Positions 38,926 through 48,811 are shown, numbered from the stretch's first letter. The stretch: 64,000 nt of DNA from Roseovarius autotrophicus (GCF_018069895.1 NZ_JAGQDH010000011.1:19966-83965), one strand, 5' to 3'. Made by a program: numbers and translations. Notes: generated from the sequence alone by a model not told the origin.

Positions 38926-40251
38926 TCAGCCCCTTACCCGGATCACCTGGAGAAGCGGCAGAACCTGCGCCATCTCGGGTCCCTGGGCCTGCCCGGTCAG
39001 CGCCTTCCTGAGCGGCATGAAGAGCGCCTTGCCCTTGCGCCCCGTGGCCTCCCTGACGGCCGCGGTCCATTTGCCCCAGCTGTCCTCGTCCAGCGGCCCT
39101 TCGGGTAAAAGCGCCATGGCTTGCGCCACAAAGACCCGGTCCTCGTCGTCGATCGCAGGTTCGGCCCCGTCGCGGAACAGGGTCCACCACGCCTGAAGAT
39201 CATCCAGCGTGGTGATATTTTCGCGCGTCACCTCCCAGAACCGTTCCGCCAGATCATCGGGCACACCGAGCGCCGCGATGATCCCGGCCACCGCCTCATA
39301 GGGCCGCGCGGCAAGACAGCGCGCGGTCAGCGGAAAGAGGTCTGCCTCGTCGAATTTCGTGGGGGCCGCACCGAATCGTTCGATGTCGAAACCCTCGATC
39401 AGTTCCGCCATCTCGCTGCGCAATTCCACCGGATCGCTCGACCCGAGCCGGGCCATAAGGCTCAGCAGCGCCATCGGCTCCACGCCGCGCGCGCGCAGGT
39501 CGCGCAAGGAGAGTGTGCCGAGACGTTTGGACAGCGGCTCTCCCTGCGGCCCCGTGAGCAGCGAATGGTGGGCAAAGCGCGGCGCGGTGCCGCCCAGCGA
39601 CTCGATGATCTGGATCTGCGTGGCGGTATTGGTGACGTGATCCGCGCCGCGCACGATGTCGGTCACACCCATCTCGATGTCATCCACCACCGAGGCGAAG
39701 GTATAGAGCACCTGCCCGTCGGTGCGAATGAGCACCGGGTCTGACACGCTCGCCGCGTCGATGGAAATATCCCCGAGGATGCCATCGTGCCACTCGATCC
39801 GCGCCTGATCGAGCAGGAAGCGCCAGACGCCAGCGCCGCGCTCGGCGCGCAGCCGCGCGCGTTCCTCGTCGGAAAGCACCAGTGCCGCGCGGTCATAGAC
39901 CGGCGGGCGGCCCATGTTGAGCTGTTTCTTGCGTTTGAGATCAAGTTCGGTCGGGGTCTCGAACGCCTCGTAGAGCCGCCCCATGGCGCGCAGCCGTTCG
40001 GCGGCCTCGGCATATCGGTCGAGACGCAGCGATTGCCGCTCCACCCGGTCCCAGTGCAGGCCCAGCCAGTCCAGATCCTGCTTGATCGCGTCGACATATT
40101 CCTCTTTCGAGCGCTCCGGGTCGGTATCGTCGATGCGCAGGATGAAACTGCCCCCGGCCTTGGCGGCAATGAGATAGTTCATCAGCGCGGTGCGCAGGTT
40201 GCCCACATGGATATAACCGGTGGGCGAGGGGGCGAAGCGGGTGGTGGTCAT
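38926..40251 (-). CDS. gltX: GltX, glutamyl-tRNA synthetase
   Basis: This class I synthetase charges Glu onto tRNA-Glu, and in many alphaproteobacteria also tRNA-Gln. The 441-residue protein has FAPSPTGYIHVGN (the HIGH motif as HVGN), the glutamate-binding segment around RIDDTD, and PLSKRLG as the KMSKS equivalent. The length fits the shorter GluRS type, of which these bacteria often carry two copies. Confidence 0.95.
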   Translation of the reverse strand: MTTTRFAPSPTGYIHVGNLRTALMNYLIAAKAGGSFILRIDDTDPERSKEEYVDAIKQDLDWLGLHWDRVERQSLRLDRYAEAAERLRAMGRLYEAFETPTELDLKRKKQLNMGRPPVYDRAALVLSDEERARLRAERGAGVWRFLLDQARIEWHDGILGDISIDAASVSDPVLIRTDGQVLYTFASVVDDIEMGVTDIVRGADHVTNTATQIQIIESLGGTAPRFAHHSLLTGPQGEPLSKRLGTLSLRDLRARGVEPMALLSLMARLGSSDPVELRSEMAELIEGFDIERFGAAPTKFDEADLFPLTARCLAARPYEAVAGIIAALGVPDDLAERFWEVTRENITTLDDLQAWWTLFRDGAEPAIDDEDRVFVAQAMALLPEGPLDEDSWGKWTAAVREATGRKGKALFMPLRKALTGQAQGPEMAQVLPLLQVIRVRG

Positions 40252-40316
40252 GGGCGTCTCCTGACAATGGCCGGGGCTTTGTCACAGGCGGGGGCGTTTG
40301 TCCAGAATGGCCCGGC

Positions 40317-41636
40317 TCAGGGCCAGCGCCGGTGCAGGTCGTCGATGACATAGCTATGGGCGTGAGGGCCATGGCCATGAGTGCGCAGATGCGGGTGGTC
40401 TGGCGGCAGATCGGGGTGGTCGTGCAGCGGCGCGCGCGCCTGATCGCGGGGCCAGAGCCTGCGCGCCACGATCAGACCAAGCGCCGCCACCAGCCCCGCG
40501 ATCACCAGAGCAGGCCCCATCCCGAGCCAGCGCCCCGTCACCCCCGCCAGCGGATAGGTGACAAGCCAGCAGGCATGGCTCAGCGCGAATTGTGCGGCGA
40601 AAAGCGCGGGACGGTCCTCGGCATGGGCCGAACGCCGCAAGAGCCGCCCCGCAGGCGTGAGGATCGCGGCGTAGCTGAAGCCGATCGCCGCCCAGAGCGC
40701 GAGAAAGGCCGCCCAGTCCGGAGCCCGCCCCCACCAGAGCACCGCGCCAAGGCCGAGCGCCAGCCCCACCAGCGCCACAGCCCCCGCCAGCATCACCGGC
40801 CGATCACCCGCGCGTTCCAGCAGCCGTGGCAGCACCAGCGCCGCCGCCATGGACCCCGCGCCAAAGGCCGCCATGGCGACCGCCAGAGCGCTCTCGGTTC
40901 CACCGTGATCCACCCGCACCAGAACCACCGTGTTCACCAGGACGAAAGCCCCCACCGCCGAGGCCGAGAGGTTCAGCGCCAGCAGGCCCCGCAGGCGCGG
41001 CGTTGCCAGATAGATGCGCGCACCGCGCCCTAACCGCTCGCGGAAGGGCCGCGCTGTCCCGTCGGCTACGGGGGGCACCGTGGCGCGCCACACCAGCCAT
41101 GTGGAGGCCAGAAACCCCACCACCGTGCCCAGAAAAAGCCAGTGATAGCTCAGCACCAGAAGCAACACCCCCGCCAACGCCGGGCTGAGCAGGTTCTCCA
41201 GATCATAGGCCAGGCGCGACAGCGACAGCGCGCGGGTATAGTCACCCTCATCGGTGAGGATATCGGGGATCACCGCCTGAAAGGCCGGAGTAAACGTGGC
41301 CGAGGCCGCTTGCAGCACGAAGATCAGCGCATAGACCTGCCAGAGATCAGTGACGAACGGCAGGCAGAGCGCGACACCGGCGCGGATGAGATCAGCCGCG
41401 ATCAGCACCGCCTTGCGCGGCAGGCGCTGCACCAGGGCCTGCGCCACCGGCGAAAGGCCCACATAGGCCACCATCTTGACCGTATAGGCCACGCCAAGCA
41501 CCAGACCCGCCGCTGCACCGGCCAGATCATAGGCCAGCAGGCCGAGGCCCACGGTCAAAAGCCCCGTGCCCAGAAGCGCCACGACCTGTGCGGCAAAGAG
41601 ACGGGCGAAATCGCGGTTTCCGAGGATTTTCAGCAT
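40317..41636 (-). CDS. MFS transporter with histidine-rich C-terminal tail
   Basis: This is a 439-residue major facilitator protein with about twelve helices. After the last helix comes a cytoplasmic tail from about residue 402 (ARAPLHDHPDLPPDHPHLRT, then HGHGPHAHSYV) with about ten His. Such tails bind or buffer zinc, nickel or cobalt in other transporters, so a metal-linked substrate is possible, but the helices themselves give no substrate hint. It is divergent from the MBL-fold gene with direct repeats in the gap. Confidence 0.8.
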   Translation of the reverse strand: MLKILGNRDFARLFAAQVVALLGTGLLTVGLGLLAYDLAGAAAGLVLGVAYTVKMVAYVGLSPVAQALVQRLPRKAVLIAADLIRAGVALCLPFVTDLWQVYALIFVLQAASATFTPAFQAVIPDILTDEGDYTRALSLSRLAYDLENLLSPALAGVLLLVLSYHWLFLGTVVGFLASTWLVWRATVPPVADGTARPFRERLGRGARIYLATPRLRGLLALNLSASAVGAFVLVNTVVLVRVDHGGTESALAVAMAAFGAGSMAAALVLPRLLERAGDRPVMLAGAVALVGLALGLGAVLWWGRAPDWAAFLALWAAIGFSYAAILTPAGRLLRRSAHAEDRPALFAAQFALSHACWLVTYPLAGVTGRWLGMGPALVIAGLVAALGLIVARRLWPRDQARAPLHDHPDLPPDHPHLRTHGHGPHAHSYVIDDLHRRWP

Positions 41637-41705
41637 GGGGGCAGATTACGCCTGTTCGGCGCCACGGCAAGCACGATCAACTTGACGTGAACCGCACCGC
41701 AGAGC

Positions 41706-41739
41706 CCTGGATCCGCGCTACGATTTCCTGGATTCGCGC
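41706..41739. promoter_or_regulatory. Direct repeat CCTGGAT(C/T)CGCGC in the MFS / MBL-fold gap
   Basis: CCTGGATCCGCGC (41706-41718) and CCTGGATTCGCGC (41727-41739) match in 12 of 13 bases and are offset by 21 bases, two helical turns. They fit a tandem binding site between divergent genes. Confidence 0.4.
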
Positions 41740-41782
41740 GGCACTATCGTCAGCGCTTCATGTCAACGAACAGGAGATGTCG

Positions 41783-42700
41783 ATGACCCGAGGACAGATC
41801 ACCCGCCGCGGCCTGATCGCCGCCACCGCTGCCCTGCCGCTTGCCACTGCCCTGCCCGCCCGCGCTGCGGCCCCGATGATGGGCACGGGCACCACCCGCT
41901 TCAACCGCGTGACACTTGGCGGTTTCGAGGTCACGACGCTTCTGGCGGCCACCACGCCGCGCCCCGATCCGCACACGATCTTCGGCCTAAATGTCAGCGC
42001 GGAAGAATTCAACGCCGTCTCTGCCGCCGCCAACCTGCCGACCGATCAGGCGCAGTTCTTCTTTACTCCCACGGTCGTCAATACCGGCGCGGAACTTATC
42101 CTCTTCGACACCGGGCTCAATCCAGACGGCATCGTGGCCGCGCTCAACGAGGCAGGATACACGCCCGATCAGGTGGATGTGGTGGTGATCACCCATATGC
42201 ACGGCGACCATATCGGCGGGCTGATGCGGGATGGCGCGCCCACCTTCGCCAATGCCCGCTACGTCACCGGCAGCGCCGAATTCGATCACTGGGCCGCCGC
42301 CGGCAATGAACGGTTCGACGCCAACATGCGTCCGCTGGCCGAGCAGACCACCATGATCGCCGACGGCGCAAGCGTGGCCTCGGGCATCACCGCCATGGCC
42401 GCTCCGGGCCATACGCCGGGCCATACCGGCTACATGCTGGAAAGCGAGGGCAAGACGCTCCTGCTCGCCGCCGATTTCGCCAATCATTATGTCTGGTCGT
42501 TGGCCCATCCCGATTGGGAGGTGCGTTTTGACATGGACAAGGCGCAGGCCGGGGCCACGCGCAAGCGCCTGTTGGGGATGCTTGCCGCCGACCGTATCCC
42601 GTTCGTGGGCTATCACATGCCCTGGCCGGGGATAGGCTATGTCGAGGCGGCGGGCGAAGGCTTTCGCTATGTGCCGGTGAGCTACCAGCTCATGCTCTGA
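41783..42700 (+). CDS. Exported MBL-fold metallohydrolase with Tat signal
   Basis: This is a 305-residue metallo-beta-lactamase-fold hydrolase with HMHGDH (138-143) as the dinuclear metal motif, then GHTPGHTGYM and a late AADFANH, all intact. The N-terminus TRRGLIAATAALPLATALPA is a twin-arginine-type signal, so the folded enzyme goes to the periplasm. ATG 41783 has AGGAG six bases upstream; the ATG six bases earlier is too close to it. The substrate is unknown; lactonase-like members share this layout. Confidence 0.85.
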   Translation: MTRGQITRRGLIAATAALPLATALPARAAAPMMGTGTTRFNRVTLGGFEVTTLLAATTPRPDPHTIFGLNVSAEEFNAVSAAANLPTDQAQFFFTPTVVNTGAELILFDTGLNPDGIVAALNEAGYTPDQVDVVVITHMHGDHIGGLMRDGAPTFANARYVTGSAEFDHWAAAGNERFDANMRPLAEQTTMIADGASVASGITAMAAPGHTPGHTGYMLESEGKTLLLAADFANHYVWSLAHPDWEVRFDMDKAQAGATRKRLLGMLAADRIPFVGYHMPWPGIGYVEAAGEGFRYVPVSYQLML

Positions 42701-42745
42701 GTGCGGCGCGGGGGCTGGATTTACAATTCCGGCCCCCTGCCCCAT

Positions 42746-43150
42746 ATGGCGCGCATGGATACACGCCCGCCTTCCCTTGCCGAGTTCGAGCGCCTCGCGC
42801 TCGCCGCCATCGACGCGCTGCCCCCCGCCTTTCGCAGGCCCGCCTCCGATGTGGTGCTGCTGGTCGAGGACTGGCCTCCCGACCATATCCTCGCCGAAAT
42901 GGAAATCGACGATCCCCATGAACTGACCGGGCTATACGAGGGTATTCCCCTGACGGAAAAATCCCAGTTCGATCAGCCGCTTGGCCCCGATACGGTCTGG
43001 CTTTTCCGAGAGCCGATCCTTGACGAATGGCGCGACCGTGGCGATGTCGCTCTCGAGGATCTCATCGCGCATGTGGTGGTGCATGAGTTCGCCCATCATT
43101 TCGGCTGGTCCGACGACGATATAGCCGCCATCGACCGCTGGTGGGAATGA
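42746..43150 (+). CDS. Small metallopeptidase-family (zincin) protein
   Basis: This is a 134-residue protein of the short zincin family, with the signature HEFAHHFGWSDDD (113-125) at the C-terminus and the family segment ELTGLYEGIPLTEKS. The HExxHH site suggests a zinc peptidase, but no activity is established for the family. Annotation as acetylglutamate kinase in some databases is a known error for these. It converges with the esterase gene, six bases apart. Confidence 0.85.
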   Translation: MARMDTRPPSLAEFERLALAAIDALPPAFRRPASDVVLLVEDWPPDHILAEMEIDDPHELTGLYEGIPLTEKSQFDQPLGPDTVWLFREPILDEWRDRGDVALEDLIAHVVVHEFAHHFGWSDDDIAAIDRWWE

Positions 43151-43156
43151 CCGGTC

Positions 43157-43951
43157 TCAGAACCGCCCCGCCGCACGGAACCGTTCCCACGCGAACAGGA
43201 TATACTCGACGCGGAAGGCATGTCCTCCCGGATGCAGGCAGAGATCGAGGATCGCGCCTGCCGCGTTGCGCCGTTGCGTGCAGTCAAGATCACCCGTGAC
43301 CGCCGCGCCCGCGTCCCGGAACCCGCCGAACCGCGTGTAGAATTCCATCACCGCGCCCACATCGCCCTGACTTGTCTCGCGAATCGCGCGCCCTTCAAGC
43401 GGCACGGTCGGATCGTTCGTGCCGTGAACATGCACGATGCTGGCGTGCGGCGTGGCACAGGTGTCGGGCGGGCGCTGCCAGAACGTTCCCGCCACGGCGG
43501 CAAAGCCCACGAACCGATCCGGCAGGGCGCAGGCGAGCGTCCAGACCATCATCGCACCCGAGGAATAGCCCGCCGCCATCAGCCCCTCGTCGATGCCGAA
43601 CCGCGCCGCCACATCATCGAGCACGGCCGCGACATAGGCGATTTCCTCGACGCCGGTTGCGTCGGCATGGCCCGGCGCGTGCGGGATCACCCAGTCATCC
43701 GCCAGCGATTTCAACGCGATCAGCGCCAGCCCCCGGTCCGACAGTGCCCGCCGCAGCGCCGCATTGCGCATCACCCCCGCCGCCGAACCGCGATAACCAT
43801 GAGCATAGACCACCGCCCCCGCCGGCCGCTCTGCCCCTTCGGGCAGGGCGATGCGGTAATGCCGGTCGCCCAGCGCGCAATCGCTCTTTTCCCCGCAGCC
43901 ATGGGCAGGCGCGGCGAGCACAATGGCAAGGCAAAGGGCAGCAAAGCGCAT
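43157..43951 (-). CDS. Secreted alpha/beta-hydrolase, PHB-depolymerase/feruloyl-esterase type
   Basis: This 264-residue protein has a signal peptide ending near residue 17 and an alpha/beta-hydrolase core: VVYAHGYRGS (oxyanion region), nucleophile elbow GYSSG (128-132, Ser130), HVHGTNDPTVP with the acid, and PGGHAF with the His. The set matches the LpqC/poly(3-hydroxybutyrate) depolymerase group, which also includes feruloyl esterases. There is no linker or substrate-binding domain, so a small soluble ester is more likely than granules. Confidence 0.8.
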   Translation of the reverse strand: MRFAALCLAIVLAAPAHGCGEKSDCALGDRHYRIALPEGAERPAGAVVYAHGYRGSAAGVMRNAALRRALSDRGLALIALKSLADDWVIPHAPGHADATGVEEIAYVAAVLDDVAARFGIDEGLMAAGYSSGAMMVWTLACALPDRFVGFAAVAGTFWQRPPDTCATPHASIVHVHGTNDPTVPLEGRAIRETSQGDVGAVMEFYTRFGGFRDAGAAVTGDLDCTQRRNAAGAILDLCLHPGGHAFRVEYILFAWERFRAAGRF

Positions 43952-44023
43952 GGCAGGACCCGTTCGGTTGCCGGATCAGGATGCAAACCCCGGGCCGCGT
44001 CCGCAATTCACAAGCCCGTGGCC

Positions 44024-45682
44024 CTAGCCCCGGTCGCGCCAGCGGTTGACGATGGGATAACGCCGGTCGAGCCAGAACGCGCGAGAGGTGAGGCGCGTGC
44101 CGGGCGCAGCCTGAAAGCGCTTGTATTCACTGATGTAAAGCAGGTGCTCAACGTGGCGCGCATCCGCCTCGTCAAACCCTGCGGCCACGCAATCGGAAAT
44201 CGCGCCATCCAGATCGACGAGGATCTGCAGGATGCCGTCCAGAACCGGGTAATCGGGCAGAGAATCGCTGTCCTTCTGATCGGCGCGCAACTCTGCGCTT
44301 GGGGGCTTGTCGATCACGCGCGGCGGGATCACCGCGCCCTCGGGCCCCGCCATCCAGGCGCGGTGATGGGCGTTGCGCCAGTGGCAGATGTCGAAGACGC
44401 GCGTCTTGTAGAGGTCCTTGATCGGATTGTAGCCCCCAGCCATGTCGCCATAGATCGTGGCATAGCCCACGGCCACCTCGGACTTGTTGCCGGTGGTCAG
44501 CAGCATCTCTCCGAACTTGTTGGAAAGCGCCATGAGCAACAGGCCGCGCAGGCGCGACTGGATGTTTTCCTCGGTCAGGTCCGGTTGCGTGCCCTCAAAG
44601 AGCGGCGCGAGCGTGGCGGTGATCGCGGCGCGCCCCTCTGCGATCGGCACGAAATCATAGCGGCAGCCAAGATTTTCGGCCACCGCCTGCGCATCCTCCA
44701 GCGATTCTGGCGAGGTATATTCCGAGGGCAGCATCACACAACGCACATTCCCCGCGCCCAGCGCATCCACCGCGATGGTGGCGACAATCGCACTGTCCAC
44801 CCCGCCCGAGAGGCCCAGAAGCACCTTCGAGAACCCCGCCTTGCGCAGATAATCGCGCAAGGCCAGCACCATCGCGTGATAATCCTGTTCCAGATCGTCG
44901 GGCAGGTGGGCAAGCGGCCCTTGCTCTGCGCGCCAGCCCCCAGCCCCGCGCGTGAAATCCACATGCGCCACCGCCTCTTCGAACATCGGCAGTTGCAGCG
45001 CCAGCGCGCCGCCGGGGTTGAGCACGAAAGAGCCGCCATCGAACACCTGATCGTCCTGCCCGCCCAGAAGGTTGAGATAAACGAGCGGCAAGCCGGTCTC
45101 GATCACGCGCGCCACCATCAGGTTCTGGCGCACGGCCATCTTCTCGCGGTAATGCGGCGAGCCGTTGGGCACAAGAAGGATCTCGGCGCCGGTCTCGGCC
45201 AGGGTCTCGGCCACGTCCGGGTGCCAGGCATCCTCGCAGATCGGAGAGCCGAGGCGCACGCCCGAGACAGCATAGGGCCCGGTCACCGGACCGCTTGAGA
45301 ACAGGCGCTTTTCGTCGAACACGGTCTCGTTGGGCAGATGATGCTTGAGCACACGCGCACTCACGCGCCCGCCTTGCAGGATGTAATAGGCATTGTAGAG
45401 CCCCACGCCGTCGAGCGCCGGGCCGCCAATGGCCAGCGCGGGGCCTTGGGCACAGTCGCGCGCAAGCGCCTCGATGGTGGCGATGGCCGCCTGATGAAAG
45501 GCCGGTTTCAGCACCAGATCCTGCGGGTTGTAGCCGGTCACAAACATTTCTGGCAGTGCCACGAGATCCGCACCCGCCGCGCGCCCCGTCTCCCATGCCT
45601 GACGTGCCAGCGCCGCGTTGCCCGCCAGATCGCCCACCGTGGGGTTCATTTGTGCCAGTGTCAGGCGAAACCGGTCTGCCAT
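44024..45682 (-). CDS. nadE: NadE, glutamine-dependent NAD+ synthetase
   Basis: NadE amidates nicotinic-acid adenine dinucleotide to NAD. The 552-residue protein fuses an N-terminal nitrilase-type glutaminase (Glu45, Lys113, Cys149 triad) to a C-terminal synthetase with the PP-loop LSGGVDSA (291-298), so it can use glutamine as ammonia source. A longer open frame extends far upstream; ATG 45682 with AAGGGGG before it gives the family length. Confidence 0.95.
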   Translation of the reverse strand: MADRFRLTLAQMNPTVGDLAGNAALARQAWETGRAAGADLVALPEMFVTGYNPQDLVLKPAFHQAAIATIEALARDCAQGPALAIGGPALDGVGLYNAYYILQGGRVSARVLKHHLPNETVFDEKRLFSSGPVTGPYAVSGVRLGSPICEDAWHPDVAETLAETGAEILLVPNGSPHYREKMAVRQNLMVARVIETGLPLVYLNLLGGQDDQVFDGGSFVLNPGGALALQLPMFEEAVAHVDFTRGAGGWRAEQGPLAHLPDDLEQDYHAMVLALRDYLRKAGFSKVLLGLSGGVDSAIVATIAVDALGAGNVRCVMLPSEYTSPESLEDAQAVAENLGCRYDFVPIAEGRAAITATLAPLFEGTQPDLTEENIQSRLRGLLLMALSNKFGEMLLTTGNKSEVAVGYATIYGDMAGGYNPIKDLYKTRVFDICHWRNAHHRAWMAGPEGAVIPPRVIDKPPSAELRADQKDSDSLPDYPVLDGILQILVDLDGAISDCVAAGFDEADARHVEHLLYISEYKRFQAAPGTRLTSRAFWLDRRYPIVNRWRDRG

Positions 45683-45835
45683 GCGCGCCCCCTTGCCGCT
45701 TCTGCCCATCGAGATAACAGATCGGGGCGCGAGGGAAAGCCGATTTGCCACAAGGGCGTTGTCACGCCGGGGCCGGTCCTCTAGATTTGGCCCACCCGCC
45801 ACAGGATCGGGCAGGCTTGAGGCACCGGGGCACAG

Positions 45836-47281
45836 ATGACACGCTATCCGACACAGACGATTTTGGCCGCCATGCTCGTCCTGGGCAGCGTGGCAAGCAC
45901 AGGCACGATGGCGCAGGACGGCAACGTCCAGACCAAGCAATACGACGATGGCGGCATCTACGAGGGCACGTTCAAGGACGGGCTGCAACACGGCACCGGC
46001 ACCTATACCCTGCCCAACGGCTATGAATATACCGGCGACTGGGTCGAGGGCGAGATTCGCGGGCGCGGTGTGGCGCGCTTTCCCAACGGGTCGGTCTACG
46101 AGGGCGAGTTCGAGCGCGGCAAGCCGCATGGCGTGGGCAAGATCGTCTTTGCTGATGGCGGCACCTACGAGGGCGAATGGGCCGAGGGCGAGATCACCGG
46201 CTCGGGCATCGCCATCTATGCCAATGGCGTGCGCTACGAGGGCGGGTTTCTCAATGCCATGCACCACGGACGCGGCCGCATGGAAAGCCCGGGCGGCTAT
46301 CGCTACGAGGGCGGCTGGGTGAGTGGCGTCAAGGAAGGCGACGCCACGATCACCTATCCTGACGGCGCAATCTACGAGGGCGAGGTCGCGCGCGGCGCGC
46401 GCGAGGGCGCAGGCCGGCTCACCATGCCTGATGGCCTTGTCTACGAGGGCACCTGGAAAGAGGGGCAGATCGACGGGCGCGGCACGCTCACGCAACCCAA
46501 TGGCGATGTCTACGAGGGTGATCTTGCCGCCGGGCGGCGGCAGGGCCAGGGGCGCGTGATCTATGCCAACGGCGATGTGTATGAAGGCCAGTTCAAAGAC
46601 GACATGCGCCACGGCCAGGGGATATTCACCGGCACCGACGGCTATCGCTACGAGGGTGCCTGGCAGAACGGCAAGATCTCGGGCGAAGGCCGGGTAAGCT
46701 ATCCCGACGGCTCGGTCTACGAGGGGCAGTTCCGCGACGATCTGGCCAACGGGCAGGGCCGGATCACCTATCCCGACGGCGCCACCTACGAGGGCGAGTG
46801 GGTCGGCGGCGTGATCGAGGGGACGGGGCGCGCCACCTATCCCAACGGGCTAGTCTACGAGGGCGAGTTCGCCAATGCCCGCAACCACGGCCACGGCGTC
46901 ATGACCTATCCTGACGGCTATCGCTACGAGGGCCAGTGGCAGAACGGGCAGCGCCACGGGCAAGGTACCGTCACCTATCCAGACGGCTCGGTCTACGAGG
47001 GCGAATTCGCGCGGGGCCAGCGCCACGGTCAGGGCCGCATCACCATTCCCGACAATCCCGACACAGCCGAGAACGAGAGCTTTGCCTATGAAGGCGAGTG
47101 GCGCGATGGCGAGATTTCCGGGCGCGGCGTGGCGACCTATGCCAATGGCGATGTCTACGAGGGCATGTTCCTTGCGGGCAAGCGGCAGGGTGAAGGCACG
47201 ATGCGCTATGCCGGGGGCCAGGAAGAGAGCGGCACCTGGGACGATGGCGTGCTGAGCGAGAACATCACGCGCAGCGAGTGA
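45836..47281 (+). CDS. Secreted protein of 18 MORN repeats
   Basis: This 481-residue exported protein has a signal peptide (about 1-26) and then 18 MORN repeats of 23 residues, each opening with YEG-x-(F/W), plus a degenerate end (ESGTW). Repeat 16 is extended by eight residues. The fifth position mostly alternates F and W, so the true unit looks like 46 residues. MORN arrays form long beta-sheets that bind lipid or protein partners. There is no catalytic domain. It is divergent from nadE. Confidence 0.93.
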   Translation: MTRYPTQTILAAMLVLGSVASTGTMAQDGNVQTKQYDDGGIYEGTFKDGLQHGTGTYTLPNGYEYTGDWVEGEIRGRGVARFPNGSVYEGEFERGKPHGVGKIVFADGGTYEGEWAEGEITGSGIAIYANGVRYEGGFLNAMHHGRGRMESPGGYRYEGGWVSGVKEGDATITYPDGAIYEGEVARGAREGAGRLTMPDGLVYEGTWKEGQIDGRGTLTQPNGDVYEGDLAAGRRQGQGRVIYANGDVYEGQFKDDMRHGQGIFTGTDGYRYEGAWQNGKISGEGRVSYPDGSVYEGQFRDDLANGQGRITYPDGATYEGEWVGGVIEGTGRATYPNGLVYEGEFANARNHGHGVMTYPDGYRYEGQWQNGQRHGQGTVTYPDGSVYEGEFARGQRHGQGRITIPDNPDTAENESFAYEGEWRDGEISGRGVATYANGDVYEGMFLAGKRQGEGTMRYAGGQEESGTWDDGVLSENITRSE

Positions 47282-48811
47282 TCAGACCACGCCGCCCGCA
47301 TCGAGCGTTTCCAGCACCCGTGCCGCATCGCGCAGCACCGTTGCGCAGTGGCCTTCATCCATCCTGTCCCATGTGCGATAGACCGGCCCCATGCGCGGAT
47401 TGCGCCCGAACCGGTCGCGGTGACGGATCAGGAAATCCCAGTAGAGCAGGTTGAAGGGGCAGGCGTCACGGCCGGTTCTAGCCTTCACCGAATAAGCGCA
47501 GGCGGCGCAGTAATCCGACATCTTCGCAATGTAATTACCTGATGATACATAAGGTTTCGAGGCGATGATGCCGCCGTCCGCAAACTGGCTCATGCCGATC
47601 ACGTTGGGCGCCTCGACCCATTCGACCGCATCGGCATAGACGGCGAGATACCAGTCGTGGACCTGCGCCGGGTCCACGCCGGCGAGCAACGCGAAATTGC
47701 CCGTCACCATCAGCCGCTGGATGTGGTGGGCATAGGCCTCTTGCTGTGTCTGTTCAACGGCCTGGGCGACGCAGTTCATGCGGGTGTCACCCCCCCAGAA
47801 CATCGCCGGCAGCGCACGCCTGTGCCCCAGTGCATTGCGGCGCACATAGTCCGGCCCCTCGCGAAAATAGATGCCGCGCACATATTCGCGCCAGCCGATC
47901 ACCTGCCGAACATAGCCCTCGGCGGCATTGATCGGCACCCGGCCCGCCTGCCATTCCGCCACCACGCGGGCACAGATATCCAGAGGATCAAGCAGGCCGA
48001 TGTTCAGATACATCGACATTACCGAATGATGCACAAAGTGATCGCCCGCGACCATCGCATCCTGAAAATCGCCAAAGCCCGGCAGGAGGTGGGTGGCAAA
48101 ATGATCGAAGGCGCGCCGCGCCTCATCGGCCCTCACCGCGAACCAGAACGGGCGCAGGCGACCGAAGTGGCCGGCAAAGCGCGCCTCGACCAGATCGAGA
48201 ACCTCCGCTGTGATGGAATCGGGGACAAAGCGCATGGGGCTGGCCCGCAGCAGGTCGGCGCGCGCCGGCTTGCGGTTGTCGTGATCGTAATTCCACTTGC
48301 CGCCTGCGGGACGCGCGCCCTCCATCAGAAAGCCGGTCCTGCGACGCATCTCGCGATAGAAATATTCCAGCCGCAACTCCTTGCGGCCCTCGGCCCAGGC
48401 ATTGAAGGCGTCGAGCGAGCACACGAAACGGTCATCGGGCAGTTGCGTCACGCGCAGGGGGGCCGCGTCAAGCGCCGCGATCAACCGCCATTCGCCGGGT
48501 TGGGTGGCGATGACGTCGCTTGTGCCGTGCGCCTCGGCGCGGCGCATCAACTCGCCTACGATGCTCCCTGTGGCCTCGCGGTCGTCGAGGCGGGTATAGG
48601 CCACCTGCCAGCCCGCCGCGCGCAGCTCTTCGGCGAAATGGCGCATGGCCGAGAGGATCAGCGCGATCTTCTTCGGATGATGGGGGACATAGGTGCCCTC
48701 CTCCATGACCTCGGCCATGACCACCAGATCGCTGGATTTGTTGGCAGCGTTGAGCGCCGACAGCCCATGGCTCAACTGATCGCCAAGCACCAGAACAAGC
48801 CGCCTCACCAT
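47282..48811 (-). CDS. Fe-S bacterial (6-4) photolyase / cryptochrome (FeS-BCP group)
   Basis: This 509-residue flavoprotein repairs UV (6-4) photoproducts or senses blue light. It opens LVLVLGDQLSH and contains GKWNYDHDNR, VRQVIGWREYVRG and MFWGGDTRMNC. Cys347, 435, 438 and 451 have the spacing of the four 4Fe-4S ligands of Agrobacterium PhrB. All ligands are present. It overlaps the upstream SDR by seven bases, so the pair is co-translated. Confidence 0.92.
   Translation of the reverse strand: MVRRLVLVLGDQLSHGLSALNAANKSSDLVVMAEVMEEGTYVPHHPKKIALILSAMRHFAEELRAAGWQVAYTRLDDREATGSIVGELMRRAEAHGTSDVIATQPGEWRLIAALDAAPLRVTQLPDDRFVCSLDAFNAWAEGRKELRLEYFYREMRRRTGFLMEGARPAGGKWNYDHDNRKPARADLLRASPMRFVPDSITAEVLDLVEARFAGHFGRLRPFWFAVRADEARRAFDHFATHLLPGFGDFQDAMVAGDHFVHHSVMSMYLNIGLLDPLDICARVVAEWQAGRVPINAAEGYVRQVIGWREYVRGIYFREGPDYVRRNALGHRRALPAMFWGGDTRMNCVAQAVEQTQQEAYAHHIQRLMVTGNFALLAGVDPAQVHDWYLAVYADAVEWVEAPNVIGMSQFADGGIIASKPYVSSGNYIAKMSDYCAACAYSVKARTGRDACPFNLLYWDFLIRHRDRFGRNPRMGPVYRTWDRMDEGHCATVLRDAARVLETLDAGGVV

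Noticed and set aside
43220..45298. 692-residue open frame antisense to the esterase and nadE
   Set aside because: It spans two real genes and their gap on the other strand, with low-complexity Arg/His content.
45900..47200. Regular repeats here as a CRISPR array
   Set aside because: The 69-base period is continuous coding sequence for MORN repeats, with no unique spacers.
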